DNA from: Bin5 sp034428395
GTDB taxonomy: Bacteria > Chloroflexota > Anaerolineae > Caldilineales > Caldilineaceae
DNA length: 55,695 nt
Direction: 5' to 3'
Assembly (NCBI GenBank): GCA_034428395.1
Contig: DAOUHX010000020.1
Location: forward strand, 1-55,695
Both the position numbers and the translations under genes were made by a program. The notes beneath the pieces were generated by a model. That model searched no databases. It was given only the letters and a program-made list of their open reading frames with translations, and had not been told where the DNA came from. Shown piece by piece: positions 33,533 through 42,432 of the stretch (the stretch's first letter is position 1; each line of letters opens with the position of its first letter).

Positions 33533-34540
33533 ATGCGTCGATACCTGTTGGTACCTTTGCTGATTGCGGCACTTGTCTTGGTTGCTTGCGGTCGTTCGGA
33601 TGATGAGGCTGATACGGCCTCGGAGCCTGCTGCGGTCGAAAAGTCGTTGGCTGCCGCAGAGTCGATGGACGGTCTGCCCGAGGTGAATCCACTTGAGGTA
33701 AGGGGCGACATCATCACCGCCGGCAGTTCCACCGTCTTCCCCCTGTCCGAGGCCATGGCCGAACGGTTCAAAGACGAGGGCTACCCGGACAACATCACCG
33801 TCGACAGCATCGGCAGCGGCGCCGGCTTCGAACGCTTCTGCGTCGCCGCTGAGTCCGACATCTCCAATGCCAGCCGGCCTATCAAGGACTCCGAACGCGA
33901 ATCCTGCCGCGCCATCAACCGCATTCCGATCGAGTTCCGCGTCGGCACCGACGCCCTCGCCGTCACCGTCAGCAAGGACAACGACTTCATCGACAACCTG
34001 ACGATGGAACAACTGGCGCTCGCCTTCTCCTCCGCCGTCACCTGGGCCGATGTCAACCCGGAATGGCCGGATGAACCGATCCAACGCTTCAGCCCAGGGA
34101 CCGACAGCGGCACCTTCGACTACTTCGTCGAAGTGGTCTTCGACAAGGAAAAGAAGCCGATCCTGAGCGCCGACGCCATCCAGCTCTCTGAGGATGACAA
34201 CGTACTCGTGCAGGGCGTTACCGGCAGCCCCTACGCCATTGGTTACTTCGGCTACGCCTACTACCAGGAAAACGCCGAAGCGCTGAAAATCGTCGCTGTC
34301 AACAGCGTCCAGGCGACCGCCGAAAACGTCGACAACGCCAGCTACCCGCTCGCCCGCCCGCTGTTCATCTACTCGGATGCCGGCATCATCGCCGAGAAGC
34401 CGCAGGTCGCCGCCTTCATCAACTTCTACCTGACGTACGCCAAGGAAGAGGTCGAACGCGTCGGCTACTTCCCGGCCGAAGCCTCCGTGCTGGAGGCAGC
34501 CAGGCGGAGCCTGTTGAACGCGATGAAGTCGACGGAGTAG
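33533..34540 (+). CDS. pstS: Phosphate ABC transporter, substrate-binding lipoprotein
   Basis: Captures phosphate outside the cell for the PstCAB importer. The 335-residue precursor has a lipoprotein signal with lipobox LVAC (Cys19), then an acidic/Ala-rich linker to about residue 55. The binding domain holds phosphate-contacting motifs: TAGSSTVFPLS, SIGSGAGFERFC and SPGTDSGTFDYF. GYFGYAYY is a conserved strand of the family. ATG 33533 is preceded by AGAGGAGC. The gene heads the pst operon under the Pho box. Confidence 0.96.
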   Translation: MRRYLLVPLLIAALVLVACGRSDDEADTASEPAAVEKSLAAAESMDGLPEVNPLEVRGDIITAGSSTVFPLSEAMAERFKDEGYPDNITVDSIGSGAGFERFCVAAESDISNASRPIKDSERESCRAINRIPIEFRVGTDALAVTVSKDNDFIDNLTMEQLALAFSSAVTWADVNPEWPDEPIQRFSPGTDSGTFDYFVEVVFDKEKKPILSADAIQLSEDDNVLVQGVTGSPYAIGYFGYAYYQENAEALKIVAVNSVQATAENVDNASYPLARPLFIYSDAGIIAEKPQVAAFINFYLTYAKEEVERVGYFPAEASVLEAARRSLLNAMKSTE

Positions 34541-34804
34541 GAGTGGAAACCGCCTGCTTCAAGCGAGCCCTCGGAACTCTTGCAATTGGAGTTGGGGTAC
34601 GGGGTCCGGCTCCTGGCCCGACTTTCCCATAGGTAGGGGTGTGAGTAGAATAGGGGCGGCCAGGAGGGCAGCCCTTACCGAGACGGAACTGTTCCCGACG
34701 GACTCCTGGCACTGCGCCTGAACCAGGTAGGATGCGGTTCGAAAGTTTGCTGGCAAGAAGCCAGAGTGCCACGGCGGGAGAAATTGAAGAAACGGGGAGG
34801 AATC

Positions 34805-35815
34805 ATGACGCAGCCGGCGCCAGTCGCGCAGGCGGCCATATCAACAGAGTCTATGCGCCGGCCCATGTCAGGCGCAGACGGCTTGGCGCACACCGCCGTC
34901 GGCGGCGGCCCTGAGCTTGATCTGAGCCGGAAGCCGCGATTTTCGGAGTCGATAATCCAGGCTCTCCTCTTTCTCTGCGGCGCTATCTCGATCCTGACGA
35001 CGGTGGGAATCGTCTTTGTGCTTGGGCGCGAATCGCTTCTGTTCTTCGCCAACCAAGAAGTGAACCTGCTTAAGTTTTTCGGTGGGACCGAGTGGCAGCC
35101 CGCGATTGGCTGGTTTGGCATCTGGCCACTGGTTGCGGCCACGTTGATGGTCAGTCTTATCGCGATGCTTGTGGCTCTGCCGCTGGGCCTCTGTATTGCC
35201 ATCTATCTCAGCGAATATGCCGGCCTCCGCACGCGCTCGATATTGAAGCCTATCCTGGAAGTCCTGGCGGGCATTCCAACTGTTGTCTACGGCTACTTTG
35301 CCCTGACGTTTATGACGCCTCTCTTGCGGACTATGTTGGGACGCGATCTGGTTGAGATTTACAACACGGCTTCAGCGGGGATCGTAGTGGGTATTCTGGT
35401 GATCCCGCTGGTCAGCTCGATGAGCGAGGACGCGCTCAGCGCCGTCCCGGGCTCGCTGCGGCAGGCCTCCTACGGATTGGGGGCGACGCGGCTTGAGACT
35501 GCTCTGCGAATTGTGCTTCCAGCAGCTCTGTCCGGCGTCGCGGCTGCATTCATCGTTGCAATATCGAGGGCGATTGGCGAGACGATGATTGTAGCGATTG
35601 CCGCCGGCGCCGGCCCGAATTTCACCTTCTCGCCCTTCCGCGCGGCCGAGACTATGACCGGCCATATCGTGCGCATCAGCGGCGGCGACCTCAGCTACGA
35701 TTCAATTGACTACAACAGCATCTTTGCCATTGGTCTTATGCTCTTCCTGATGACACTGGGCCTCAATATTCTGAGCCAGTGGATTGTGCGCCGCTTCCGC
35801 GAGGAGTACGAATGA
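34805..35815 (+). CDS. pstC: Phosphate ABC transporter permease PstC
   Basis: A 336-residue inner-membrane permease with about six helices. EYAGLRTRSILKPILEVLAG leads into the PTVVYGYFAL segment, and the cytoplasmic coupling loop is LRQASYGLGATRLETALRIVLPAALSG broken into its EAA-type pieces. Start ATG 34805 has GGGGAGGA 4-5 nt upstream. The 264-bp gap after pstS contains no gene and no clear terminator. The stop overlaps the pstA start as ATGA, so the two permeases are translationally coupled. Confidence 0.95.
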   Translation: MTQPAPVAQAAISTESMRRPMSGADGLAHTAVGGGPELDLSRKPRFSESIIQALLFLCGAISILTTVGIVFVLGRESLLFFANQEVNLLKFFGGTEWQPAIGWFGIWPLVAATLMVSLIAMLVALPLGLCIAIYLSEYAGLRTRSILKPILEVLAGIPTVVYGYFALTFMTPLLRTMLGRDLVEIYNTASAGIVVGILVIPLVSSMSEDALSAVPGSLRQASYGLGATRLETALRIVLPAALSGVAAAFIVAISRAIGETMIVAIAAGAGPNFTFSPFRAAETMTGHIVRISGGDLSYDSIDYNSIFAIGLMLFLMTLGLNILSQWIVRRFREEYE

Positions 35816-37104
35816 TGGCGCTTGAATCATCCCAGCATGCAACCGAGCCTGCCGTCGGTCTGATGCCCTCGGGAGAGACCTATCACAGGCAGGTGAAAAC
35901 GCGCCGGCGCCGTGGGCGCGCCTGGGCGCTGATCTTTCAGGCGGCGATGCTTGCCGGAATCATTGCCCTGTGTGCACTGCTGCTCAACATAGTCAACCAG
36001 TCTTTCGGCTACGTCGCCATTGTCAACGAGATTGATCCGGCCGAGCTGGCGATGGACGGCGTGCCGCTGAATGAGCTGCCCAAGGAGAACCTGGTACAGA
36101 TTCTGGAAGCCAATATCTCCACCGGTCTGATGAGGCGCTACAGGAACGATATGCCTTTCGCCGACCGCAGCCGGGAAAACGTCCATGAGTTGATCCTGGA
36201 GAGGGTAGTTGAGCCGCAGATCGAGGCCACCTGGGGGCTGTTCGATTCGATTTTCGCCCGCGGCAGCATCATGGCGGAGGCCCAAGAGAGGTTTCCCGGG
36301 TCCGAAGTCCACTTCCGCAGCTGGCTGACTGCCAGTTTCATTTCCAAGGCGCAGTCGAGCGAGCCGCTTCGTGCCGGCGTGCGCACCGCGATACTCGGCT
36401 CCTTGTGGGTCGTTGCCATCACCATTCTGTTTTCGTTTCCTGTCGGTGTTGGGGCCGCAATCTATCTGGAAGAGTACGCGCACAAGGAGCGGTTCCTCAA
36501 CCGCCTGATACAGACCAACATCAACAATCTTGCCGGCGTACCGTCGATCATTTACGGCATGTTGGGTCTGGCCATTTTTGTACGGATGATGGAATTCTTG
36601 ACGAGCGGCGCCTTTCTGAGCGGCGGCGATACAACCTCCAATGGGCGGACGATCATCTCGGCAGGTCTGACGCTGGGCCTACTGATCCTGCCGCTCATCA
36701 TCATCAACGGCCAGGAAGCGATCCGGGCCGTTCCCAATTCACTGCGCCAGGCCGGCTTTGGCCTGGGCGCCACGCACTGGCAGGTAATTTGGCACCATGT
36801 GCTGCCGAGCGCCATGCCCGGCGTTTTGACGGGGACGATTCTGGCGGTGAGCCGCGCCATTGGCGAGACCGCACCCCTTGTCGTCGTAGGCGCGTCCACA
36901 TTCATCGCGATGGACCCAAACGGCCCGTTCTCCAAGTTCACGGTACTGCCGATCCAGATCTACCAATGGACCTCGCGGCCGCAGGATGAGTTTCGCAATC
37001 TAGCCGCTGCAGCAATTCTGGTCCTGCTTGTCCTTCTCTTGACCCTCAACGCCTCCGCGGTACTTTTGCGCAATCGCTTCAACCGCAACCGGGCGAACAA
37101 TTAG
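35812..37104 (+). CDS. pstA: Phosphate ABC transporter permease PstA with large extracytoplasmic insertion
   Basis: The second permease of the Pst importer, 430 residues against about 290 for E. coli PstA. After helix 1 (about 43-66) comes a soluble stretch of roughly 130 residues (INEIDPAELAMDGVPLNE to SWLTASFISKAQ), then the usual permease core. The core includes EEYAHKERFLNRLIQTNINN, GVPSIIYGMLGL and the coupling segment NSLRQAGFGLGATHWQVIW. Similar N-terminal insertions (DUF3333 type) are known in some PstA proteins. ATG 35812 overlaps the pstC stop and has GAGGAG upstream. Confidence 0.94.
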   Translation: MMALESSQHATEPAVGLMPSGETYHRQVKTRRRRGRAWALIFQAAMLAGIIALCALLLNIVNQSFGYVAIVNEIDPAELAMDGVPLNELPKENLVQILEANISTGLMRRYRNDMPFADRSRENVHELILERVVEPQIEATWGLFDSIFARGSIMAEAQERFPGSEVHFRSWLTASFISKAQSSEPLRAGVRTAILGSLWVVAITILFSFPVGVGAAIYLEEYAHKERFLNRLIQTNINNLAGVPSIIYGMLGLAIFVRMMEFLTSGAFLSGGDTTSNGRTIISAGLTLGLLILPLIIINGQEAIRAVPNSLRQAGFGLGATHWQVIWHHVLPSAMPGVLTGTILAVSRAIGETAPLVVVGASTFIAMDPNGPFSKFTVLPIQIYQWTSRPQDEFRNLAAAAILVLLVLLLTLNASAVLLRNRFNRNRANN

Positions 37105-37123
37105 CTTAGGTGTATCTCGAATA

Positions 37124-37957
37124 ATGACCATCGCCATCGAACGACACATGCAGTCCCAGGCGGGGAGCGGTGCCGTATCTGCGAACGGCAGCGGAAGACA
37201 TGCAATTGAGGCCGACGCGATGAGCGTCCATTACGGGAACTTCTGTGCGGTAAGCGAGGTGCATCTGAAGGTGCCTTCAAACAAGATTACAGCCATTATC
37301 GGCCCGTCGGGCTGTGGCAAGAGCACGGTCTTGCGCTGCTTCAACCGTATGAACGACCTGATAACCGGGGCACGGATCGAGGGCGAGGTCCTGTTTCAAG
37401 GCCACAACATCTATGACGCGGACGTGGACCCGGTGGAGGTGCGGCGGCGCATCGGAATGGTGTTCCAAAAGCCGAATCCTTTTCCGAAGACGATCTACGA
37501 GAACGTCGCGTGGGGCACGCGCATCAACGGCTTTCGCGGCGACATGGACGAGATGGTGGAGCAGGCGTTGCGGTCAGCCGCGCTTTGGGAGGAAGTCAAG
37601 GACAAACTCCAGCAGAGTGCGCTCGGTCTCTCGGGCGGCCAGCAGCAGCGGCTCTGCATCGCGCGCGCTATCGCCGTCGAGCCGGAGATCATCCTGATGG
37701 ACGAACCGGCTTCGGCGTTGGACCCGCTCGCTACCCTGCGGATCGAAGACCTGATGAAGGAGCTGTCCGAAAAGTACACAATTATCGTAGTCACGCACAA
37801 CATGCAGCAGGCGGCGCGCATCTCCGATTTCACGGCCTTCTTCAGCGTCGACGACAATCGCACCGGTCATCTGATAGAATTCGACGATACTGAGAAGATC
37901 TTCACCAATCCCGGTCAGAAGAGAACGGAAGATTATATAACCGGCCGCTTCGGCTGA
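37124..37957 (+). CDS. pstB: Phosphate ABC transporter ATP-binding protein
   Basis: The ATPase of the Pst importer, 277 residues. Walker A is GPSGCGKST at residues 60-68, followed by the PstB-typical LRCFNRMNDLI. The Q loop is MVFQKPNPFPKTIYENV, the ABC signature is LSGGQQQRLCIARAIA, and Walker B is IILMDEPASALDP. The C-terminus ENPGQKRTEDYITGRFG-like ending (here TNPGQKRTEDYITGRFG) is diagnostic of PstB. It begins 19 bp after pstA. Confidence 0.97.
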   Translation: MTIAIERHMQSQAGSGAVSANGSGRHAIEADAMSVHYGNFCAVSEVHLKVPSNKITAIIGPSGCGKSTVLRCFNRMNDLITGARIEGEVLFQGHNIYDADVDPVEVRRRIGMVFQKPNPFPKTIYENVAWGTRINGFRGDMDEMVEQALRSAALWEEVKDKLQQSALGLSGGQQQRLCIARAIAVEPEIILMDEPASALDPLATLRIEDLMKELSEKYTIIVVTHNMQQAARISDFTAFFSVDDNRTGHLIEFDDTEKIFTNPGQKRTEDYITGRFG

Positions 37958-37987
37958 TACCAGCCGTTCGGGAGGGAGCAGGAAAGA

Positions 37988-38407
37988 ATGGACAAGAAGC
38001 GCGTTCTCATTTTGTGTACCGGCAACTCTTGCCGCAGTCAGATGGCCGAGGGCCTCGTGAACCACTACCTGAGCGACCAATGGCAGGCCTATTCGGCCGG
38101 TTCGGCGCCTTCGGGCAGCGTGCATCCTCTGGCGGTGCAGTCGATGGCGGAGCTGGACATCGACATCAGCGACAACATATCCGAGTCGGTTGAAGCCTAT
38201 CGCGCACTGGACCCCCATCTGGTTATTACCGTTTGCGACAACGCAGCCCGAAACTGTCCGGCGTGGGTAGGTGAGGGCGATGTCGTGCATATGCCTTTCG
38301 ACGATCCCACGCACGTAGCCGGCAGCGATGCGATACGATTGGCCGCCTGCCGCGAAGTGCGGGACTTGATGCGAGACGAACTGCTCGGCAATCTCCGGGG
38401 AGGTTAG
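37988..38407 (+). CDS. arsC: Thioredoxin-type arsenate reductase (LMW-PTP fold)
   Basis: Reduces arsenate to arsenite with thioredoxin as electron donor. The 139-residue protein has the P-loop CTGNSCR (Cys10, Arg16) and the redox pair Cys83-Cys90 in VCDNAARNCPAW. These match the Cys10/Cys82/Cys89 triad of S. aureus ArsC and set it apart from plain LMW tyrosine phosphatases. The general acid Asp is in PFDDP. It sits between pstB and phoU with 30 bp and 26 bp gaps, so it belongs to the pst operon. No arsenite exporter is in the window. Confidence 0.92.
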   Translation: MDKKRVLILCTGNSCRSQMAEGLVNHYLSDQWQAYSAGSAPSGSVHPLAVQSMAELDIDISDNISESVEAYRALDPHLVITVCDNAARNCPAWVGEGDVVHMPFDDPTHVAGSDAIRLAACREVRDLMRDELLGNLRGG

Positions 38408-38433
38408 GCCCAGGGCGAGAGAGGAGGATATCG

Positions 38434-39102
38434 ATGGGACAATTCCTACGCACATCCTTTGCTCGAGAGTTGGAAACGCTGCAGACCGACACACTGATGC
38501 TCGGCAGCATGGTGACGCAGGCCCTGCGGGAGTCTGTCGACGCGTTGCGGCGCAGAGATATGCAGACGGCCAAACGTCTCATCAGTGAAGACCAGGTGAT
38601 CAACAAGAAGCGTTTTGAGATAGAGGCCGACTGTCTGCGTCTGATAGCGACCCAGCAGCCGATGGCCCGAGATCTGCGTTTAATAGCCGCGGTTCTGGAG
38701 ATCAGCACTGAATTGGAGCGGATCGGCGACTATGCCAAGGGGATCGGGCGCATCATCCTGCTGATCGGGCCCGAGGCGCTGATCAAACCGCTCGTGGACA
38801 TTCCGCGCATGTGTGAAATTGCCACCGACATGCTCAACCAGGCTCTCGACGCCTTTATCAATCAGGACCTGGAAGCTGCCCGCACGATTCCGTTGCGCGA
38901 TGACGAAGTCGACGCCTTATACAACCAGGTACATCGTGACCTGATCGCGATGATATTGGAGGACCCGACTCTGATCGACCGTTCCAATTATTTGCTCTGG
39001 GCCGCCCATAATCTTGAACGCGCCGCCGATCGGGTAACAAATATCTGCGAGCGCATCATCTTCACGGTCACAGGGGAGTTCATCGAATTCGACATGAATT
39101 GA
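38434..39102 (+). CDS. phoU: Phosphate transport regulator PhoU
   Basis: Links the Pst transporter to the sensor kinase and represses the Pho response when phosphate is plentiful. The 222-residue all-helical protein has the two PhoU repeats; metal-binding motifs ELERIGDYAKGIGR and NLERAADRVTNICERIIF mark each. ATG 38434 is preceded by AGAGGAGGATATC. It is the last gene of the operon; no strong terminator follows directly. Confidence 0.96.
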   Translation: MGQFLRTSFARELETLQTDTLMLGSMVTQALRESVDALRRRDMQTAKRLISEDQVINKKRFEIEADCLRLIATQQPMARDLRLIAAVLEISTELERIGDYAKGIGRIILLIGPEALIKPLVDIPRMCEIATDMLNQALDAFINQDLEAARTIPLRDDEVDALYNQVHRDLIAMILEDPTLIDRSNYLLWAAHNLERAADRVTNICERIIFTVTGEFIEFDMN

Positions 39103-39201
39103 GAACGGCTCGGCATACAGGCTGCCACGGCCGTAGCCGATTCCCCGGAGTTCCGCCATGAATTCGTACACTTCCCACTGGTCAACCGGCGAAAAAGCAG
39201 A

Positions 39202-39230
39202 TTGACAAGCTGAAATCCGTCGTATAGAAT
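39202..39230 (+). promoter_or_regulatory. Near-consensus sigma-70 promoter
   Basis: TTGACA (39202-39207), a 17-nt spacer and TAGAAT (39225-39230). It is the best promoter match I see in the window, about 260 nt upstream of the lipoprotein gene, which would give that gene a long leader. Confidence 0.7.
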
Positions 39231-39492
39231 GGAGCGGCGAACTTGAAGTTCCGTGCGGTCGTTTCGGGAGTTTGCGCAATAGGCAAGTTCCCGTTATTAT
39301 CTGAAGCGCAAGTTCAGAAGCGGTCCGCCGAGTCGTTTTCCTGGAACGCAGAGTCCGTGTAAAATGGTGGATACTATTCCTGGAGGAGGCAGCTTTCAGG
39401 ATTTATCATAGTCTGGACGAGAATTCTGCACTCTTGCACTGATCCATCATCATCTTTACCCTCATTCCATGACCGCCCTTAGGAGGTATGAA

Positions 39493-40461
39493 ATGCTCAA
39501 TCGACGTCTTACGTTCTGGGCCGCCATAACCCTTATCGCAGTTCTCGCCCTTTCGGGCTGCGCGCCCCGTGTTGGGCAAGGCATGCTCGATACAGATTCA
39601 GACCAGTTGGTCATTGACCTGCCCGCTCTCGTACTTGATATTGGAGCCGACGGCTCAATCTCGATCATGAACGCAACCGTTGCCGATCTGGTTGCGACGC
39701 TGGGCCTACCTTCGGATCTGATAATTGACGAAGGGACTGTCTTTCTGCTGATGTCGGCAAACATCCAGCACATCCAGGTTAGCAACACGCCTGACGGCCT
39801 GTTGCTGCTGATCAATGGCCGCAGCATTCCTTCGATCAGTTATGACGGCGACTCGTTGGCGGCACTGCCTGGCGCCATCGATGCCTTCGCGCCTGACGTT
39901 GGTCCAATGGCCGGCCTCCTTGTCGAGCTTGTCGACCAGCTTGGGGTAGGCGTCATTGCCCGCTTCCCCGCTATGCCGGGCGCAGAAGCTATTCCTATGT
40001 ACGTTGAAGGGGACAGCAGCGCGGCGATGGCAGCCCAAGCGGCGCAGCAGGAATTCCTGGATTCGGTAGGGACGCCGCCGCGCATCAATCTGCCTGTCTT
40101 CTACAATGCCGATGGCAGCATTAGCATTGGCGACCTGTCCGTCGATGAACTGTCTGCGATGACCGGCGGTGCACTTGGTGCACTTTCCATGGGGCTGGCT
40201 CCGCTCGCCATGGTCAGGGGAATGGGCATTTCGCAGCTGGGCATCAGCACCGACGTGGACGGCATCACTATCTCAATCGACGGCGATGCAATGCCGACCT
40301 TGGACTGGTCTGAAGGCAAAGCCGGAAACCTGATCGAAGTCGTCGCACAGACTGGGTTGCTGTCGATGATGGGTGGTGGCGTGGACTCGATGCTGACGAT
40401 GGTCAATCAACTTCTGCCTCTGGTCCAGTCGGCTGAAATTGACCTGACGTTGAATTTCTAG
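39493..40461 (+). CDS. Lipoprotein with two internal repeats, function unknown
   Basis: A 322-residue precursor with lipobox LSGC (Cys23). The mature part contains two tandem copies of one domain, about residues 37-155 and 187-320. Repeat A has ADGSISIMNATVADLVATLG, DGLLLLINGRSIPSISYDG and LVELVDQLGVG. Repeat B has ADGSISIGDLSVDELSAMTG, DGITISIDGDAMPTLDWSEG and LIEVVAQTGLL at the same relative places. The mature protein is strongly acidic and Met/Leu-rich. I recognise no family. ATG 39493 has AGGAGG 6 nt upstream, and a strong terminator follows, so it is a single-gene unit. Confidence 0.8.
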   Translation: MLNRRLTFWAAITLIAVLALSGCAPRVGQGMLDTDSDQLVIDLPALVLDIGADGSISIMNATVADLVATLGLPSDLIIDEGTVFLLMSANIQHIQVSNTPDGLLLLINGRSIPSISYDGDSLAALPGAIDAFAPDVGPMAGLLVELVDQLGVGVIARFPAMPGAEAIPMYVEGDSSAAMAAQAAQQEFLDSVGTPPRINLPVFYNADGSISIGDLSVDELSAMTGGALGALSMGLAPLAMVRGMGISQLGISTDVDGITISIDGDAMPTLDWSEGKAGNLIEVVAQTGLLSMMGGGVDSMLTMVNQLLPLVQSAEIDLTLNF

Positions 40462-40534
40462 GCCAGGTAGCAGGCCTCGTGACTGGCCTAACTGGATAGA
40501 CGGCCACCTTCGTGTTGGCGGATTCGTTATACAA

Positions 40535-40570
40535 GAAAGAGGCGCGGCATTTGGTTGCCGTGCCTCTTTT
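40535..40570. terminator. Bidirectional rho-independent terminator
   Basis: A long stem pairs AAAGAGGCxCGGCA with its complement around TTTGG, followed by TTTTC on the plus strand and, read on the minus strand, TTTCTTG. It serves the lipoprotein gene and the convergent elp3 gene. Confidence 0.85.
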
Positions 40571-40644
40571 CGCGCCTCACCTCTACCCTGTTGCTAGTCC
40601 AGCAAGTAACCGCCTGCGGCTCTTCCCCTCTCCCTCTATAGAAT

Positions 40645-42372
40645 TTAGGTCGGTCCAGTCATGTACAGCTCGCCGTCTTCGAAGCCGCGCGCGGCATAGT
40701 AGGCCCGCGTGCCCGTGGCGGCGATGACGCTGATGCGTTCGAAGCCGGCTGCCCGGCTCAGTCGTCGTGCCTCCGTCAGCAGGCGCGTGCCGGCACCAAC
40801 GTGCTGGGGCGCACCCGCCTCGGCCCCGCCGATGGCCAGGGCAGGTCCATAGACATGCACCTCTCGAATCAGCGCGTTGCCGCGTATTTCATCCAGAAAG
40901 GCGCGACTTCCGACCGCAGGGCCTTTGGGTAGACTGAGACGGAGAAAACCGGCAAGTGGGGCCTTGTCAGCTGAAGTTGCACTGCCTAGCCCGCCTTTCT
41001 CCAGCACAACACATTGCAAAAAGATTTCGTCTGTCAGGTCCGTGGAGTAGGAATAGGCGGAGAGCCGCAAATCCTCTTCGCGCACCGTCTTTCGGCGTAC
41101 CTCGCGGCAGCGGATGCAGCCGCAGCGGTCGCCTCGTCGCGCCAACTCACGGTGAACAATTTCCCGCAGGTTGCTGACCTTTACGCCAGCCTCGATATGG
41201 TGTGCCGGAATGTCACGAAACAAACGGTTGATGCGGGTATAAGGGGGCACTGCCGGCTTGATGTCTGCCAGCAAACGGACCAGCTCCCGTTCCGAATAGG
41301 GTTGGTAGTTACCTTCCCGCCACTTGTCGTATAGCTCCGTTCCTGCGATCAATGAGCAAGGGTAGATCTTAAGCTCGTCCGGCCGAATTGCAGAATCGTC
41401 GAAAAACCTCTGAAACGAGACCCGGTCCGACTCCAGCGTTGCGCCGTACAGGTTGGGCATCCAATGCAAGTGAAGCTTGAAGCCGGCCGTTCGAAGCAGG
41501 CCAAGGGCATGCCGCACCTCGGCGACGGTATGGCCGCGCTTATTCAGAGCCAGCACACTATCGTCGAGGCTCTGTACGCCGATCTGTACTTTCGTGACGC
41601 CCAGACGTCGCAAATGCACGATCTCTTCCGGCGTTATCCAGTCCGGGCGCGTCTCCACGACCAGCCCAACGTTGCGGTGAGCGGCCAGCACGTTGCGCCG
41701 TTGTGATTCCTCCAGCGACTCGGCAGGGGTAAAGTCCGGATTGCCGGCCGCATTCATTGCGTCGTAACAGCGGCGAACAAACCACTCGCGGTAGTCCCGC
41801 CCGTATGCGCTCCACGTGCCCCCCAGGATCAAGAGCTCCACTTTGGAGGCGTCGTGGCCGATACTCTCGAATGCTTCGATGCGGCCGAACGTCTGCCTGA
41901 AAGGATCAAAGCCATCGCGCTCGGCCCGCTGCGCACCCGGCTCGTCGTATATGTAACTCTTGGGCATGCGCCAGTCGTCTGGGCAAAAGATGCACTCTCC
42001 CGGGCAGCCTGCCGGCGCTGTGAGAACGGTGACAGGCGCAACACCGCTGGATGTCCGCACCGGCTTCATTCGGATTCGTTCCAGCAGCCGAGGGTCAGGT
42101 TCCAGATCGCCCTCTTCGACTAGGTAGCGGAAGCCGGCAACAAGGTCGGACTTGGCGAAGAATCCTTTGCCGTCCTTCGGATGTCGGGCTAGAATAGATC
42201 GCAGCGAACGCTTGACATCCCATTCCAGGTCCTGCACCTCCTGGATTTCCTCGAAAATGGCAGAAAGCGTATCCCTGTGGTCAGCCGGGTCAAATGAACG
42301 CTTGCGCTGCCACTCTCGGGAAATCTTATGTACTTCTGCCGGGACCTCATCCGGTGCCAGGACTCGTTTCAT
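40645..42372 (-). CDS. elp3: Elp3-family tRNA uridine-34 carboxymethyl-modifying enzyme (radical SAM + GNAT)
   Basis: Builds the carboxymethyl group at C5 of wobble uridine from acetyl-CoA using radical SAM chemistry. The 575-residue protein has the cluster motif CPGECIFC (Cys123, Cys127, Cys130), then MPKSYIYDEPGAQRA and LLILGGTWSAYGRDY. VQIGVQSLDDSVLALNKRGH and the Elp3 zinc/tRNA segment DRCGCIRCREV follow. The GNAT domain fills about residues 490-575 (GGAEAGAPQHVGAGTRLLTE). Compared with textbook Elp3, CPGG after the cluster reads CPDD. It diverges from a Trm9-like methyltransferase across 60 bp. Confidence 0.93.
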   Translation of the reverse strand: MKRVLAPDEVPAEVHKISREWQRKRSFDPADHRDTLSAIFEEIQEVQDLEWDVKRSLRSILARHPKDGKGFFAKSDLVAGFRYLVEEGDLEPDPRLLERIRMKPVRTSSGVAPVTVLTAPAGCPGECIFCPDDWRMPKSYIYDEPGAQRAERDGFDPFRQTFGRIEAFESIGHDASKVELLILGGTWSAYGRDYREWFVRRCYDAMNAAGNPDFTPAESLEESQRRNVLAAHRNVGLVVETRPDWITPEEIVHLRRLGVTKVQIGVQSLDDSVLALNKRGHTVAEVRHALGLLRTAGFKLHLHWMPNLYGATLESDRVSFQRFFDDSAIRPDELKIYPCSLIAGTELYDKWREGNYQPYSERELVRLLADIKPAVPPYTRINRLFRDIPAHHIEAGVKVSNLREIVHRELARRGDRCGCIRCREVRRKTVREEDLRLSAYSYSTDLTDEIFLQCVVLEKGGLGSATSADKAPLAGFLRLSLPKGPAVGSRAFLDEIRGNALIREVHVYGPALAIGGAEAGAPQHVGAGTRLLTEARRLSRAAGFERISVIAATGTRAYYAARGFEDGELYMTGPT

Positions 42373-42432
42373 ATTAACCCTGTATTGAAACAGCGCGTCG
42401 CGCCCGATCGCGGTCAGGCTCGCACGGAAAGC

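Noticed and set aside
37988..38407. Low-molecular-weight protein tyrosine phosphatase
   Set aside because: The fold is the same, but the extra Cys83-Cys90 pair at the arsenate reductase positions favours ArsC.
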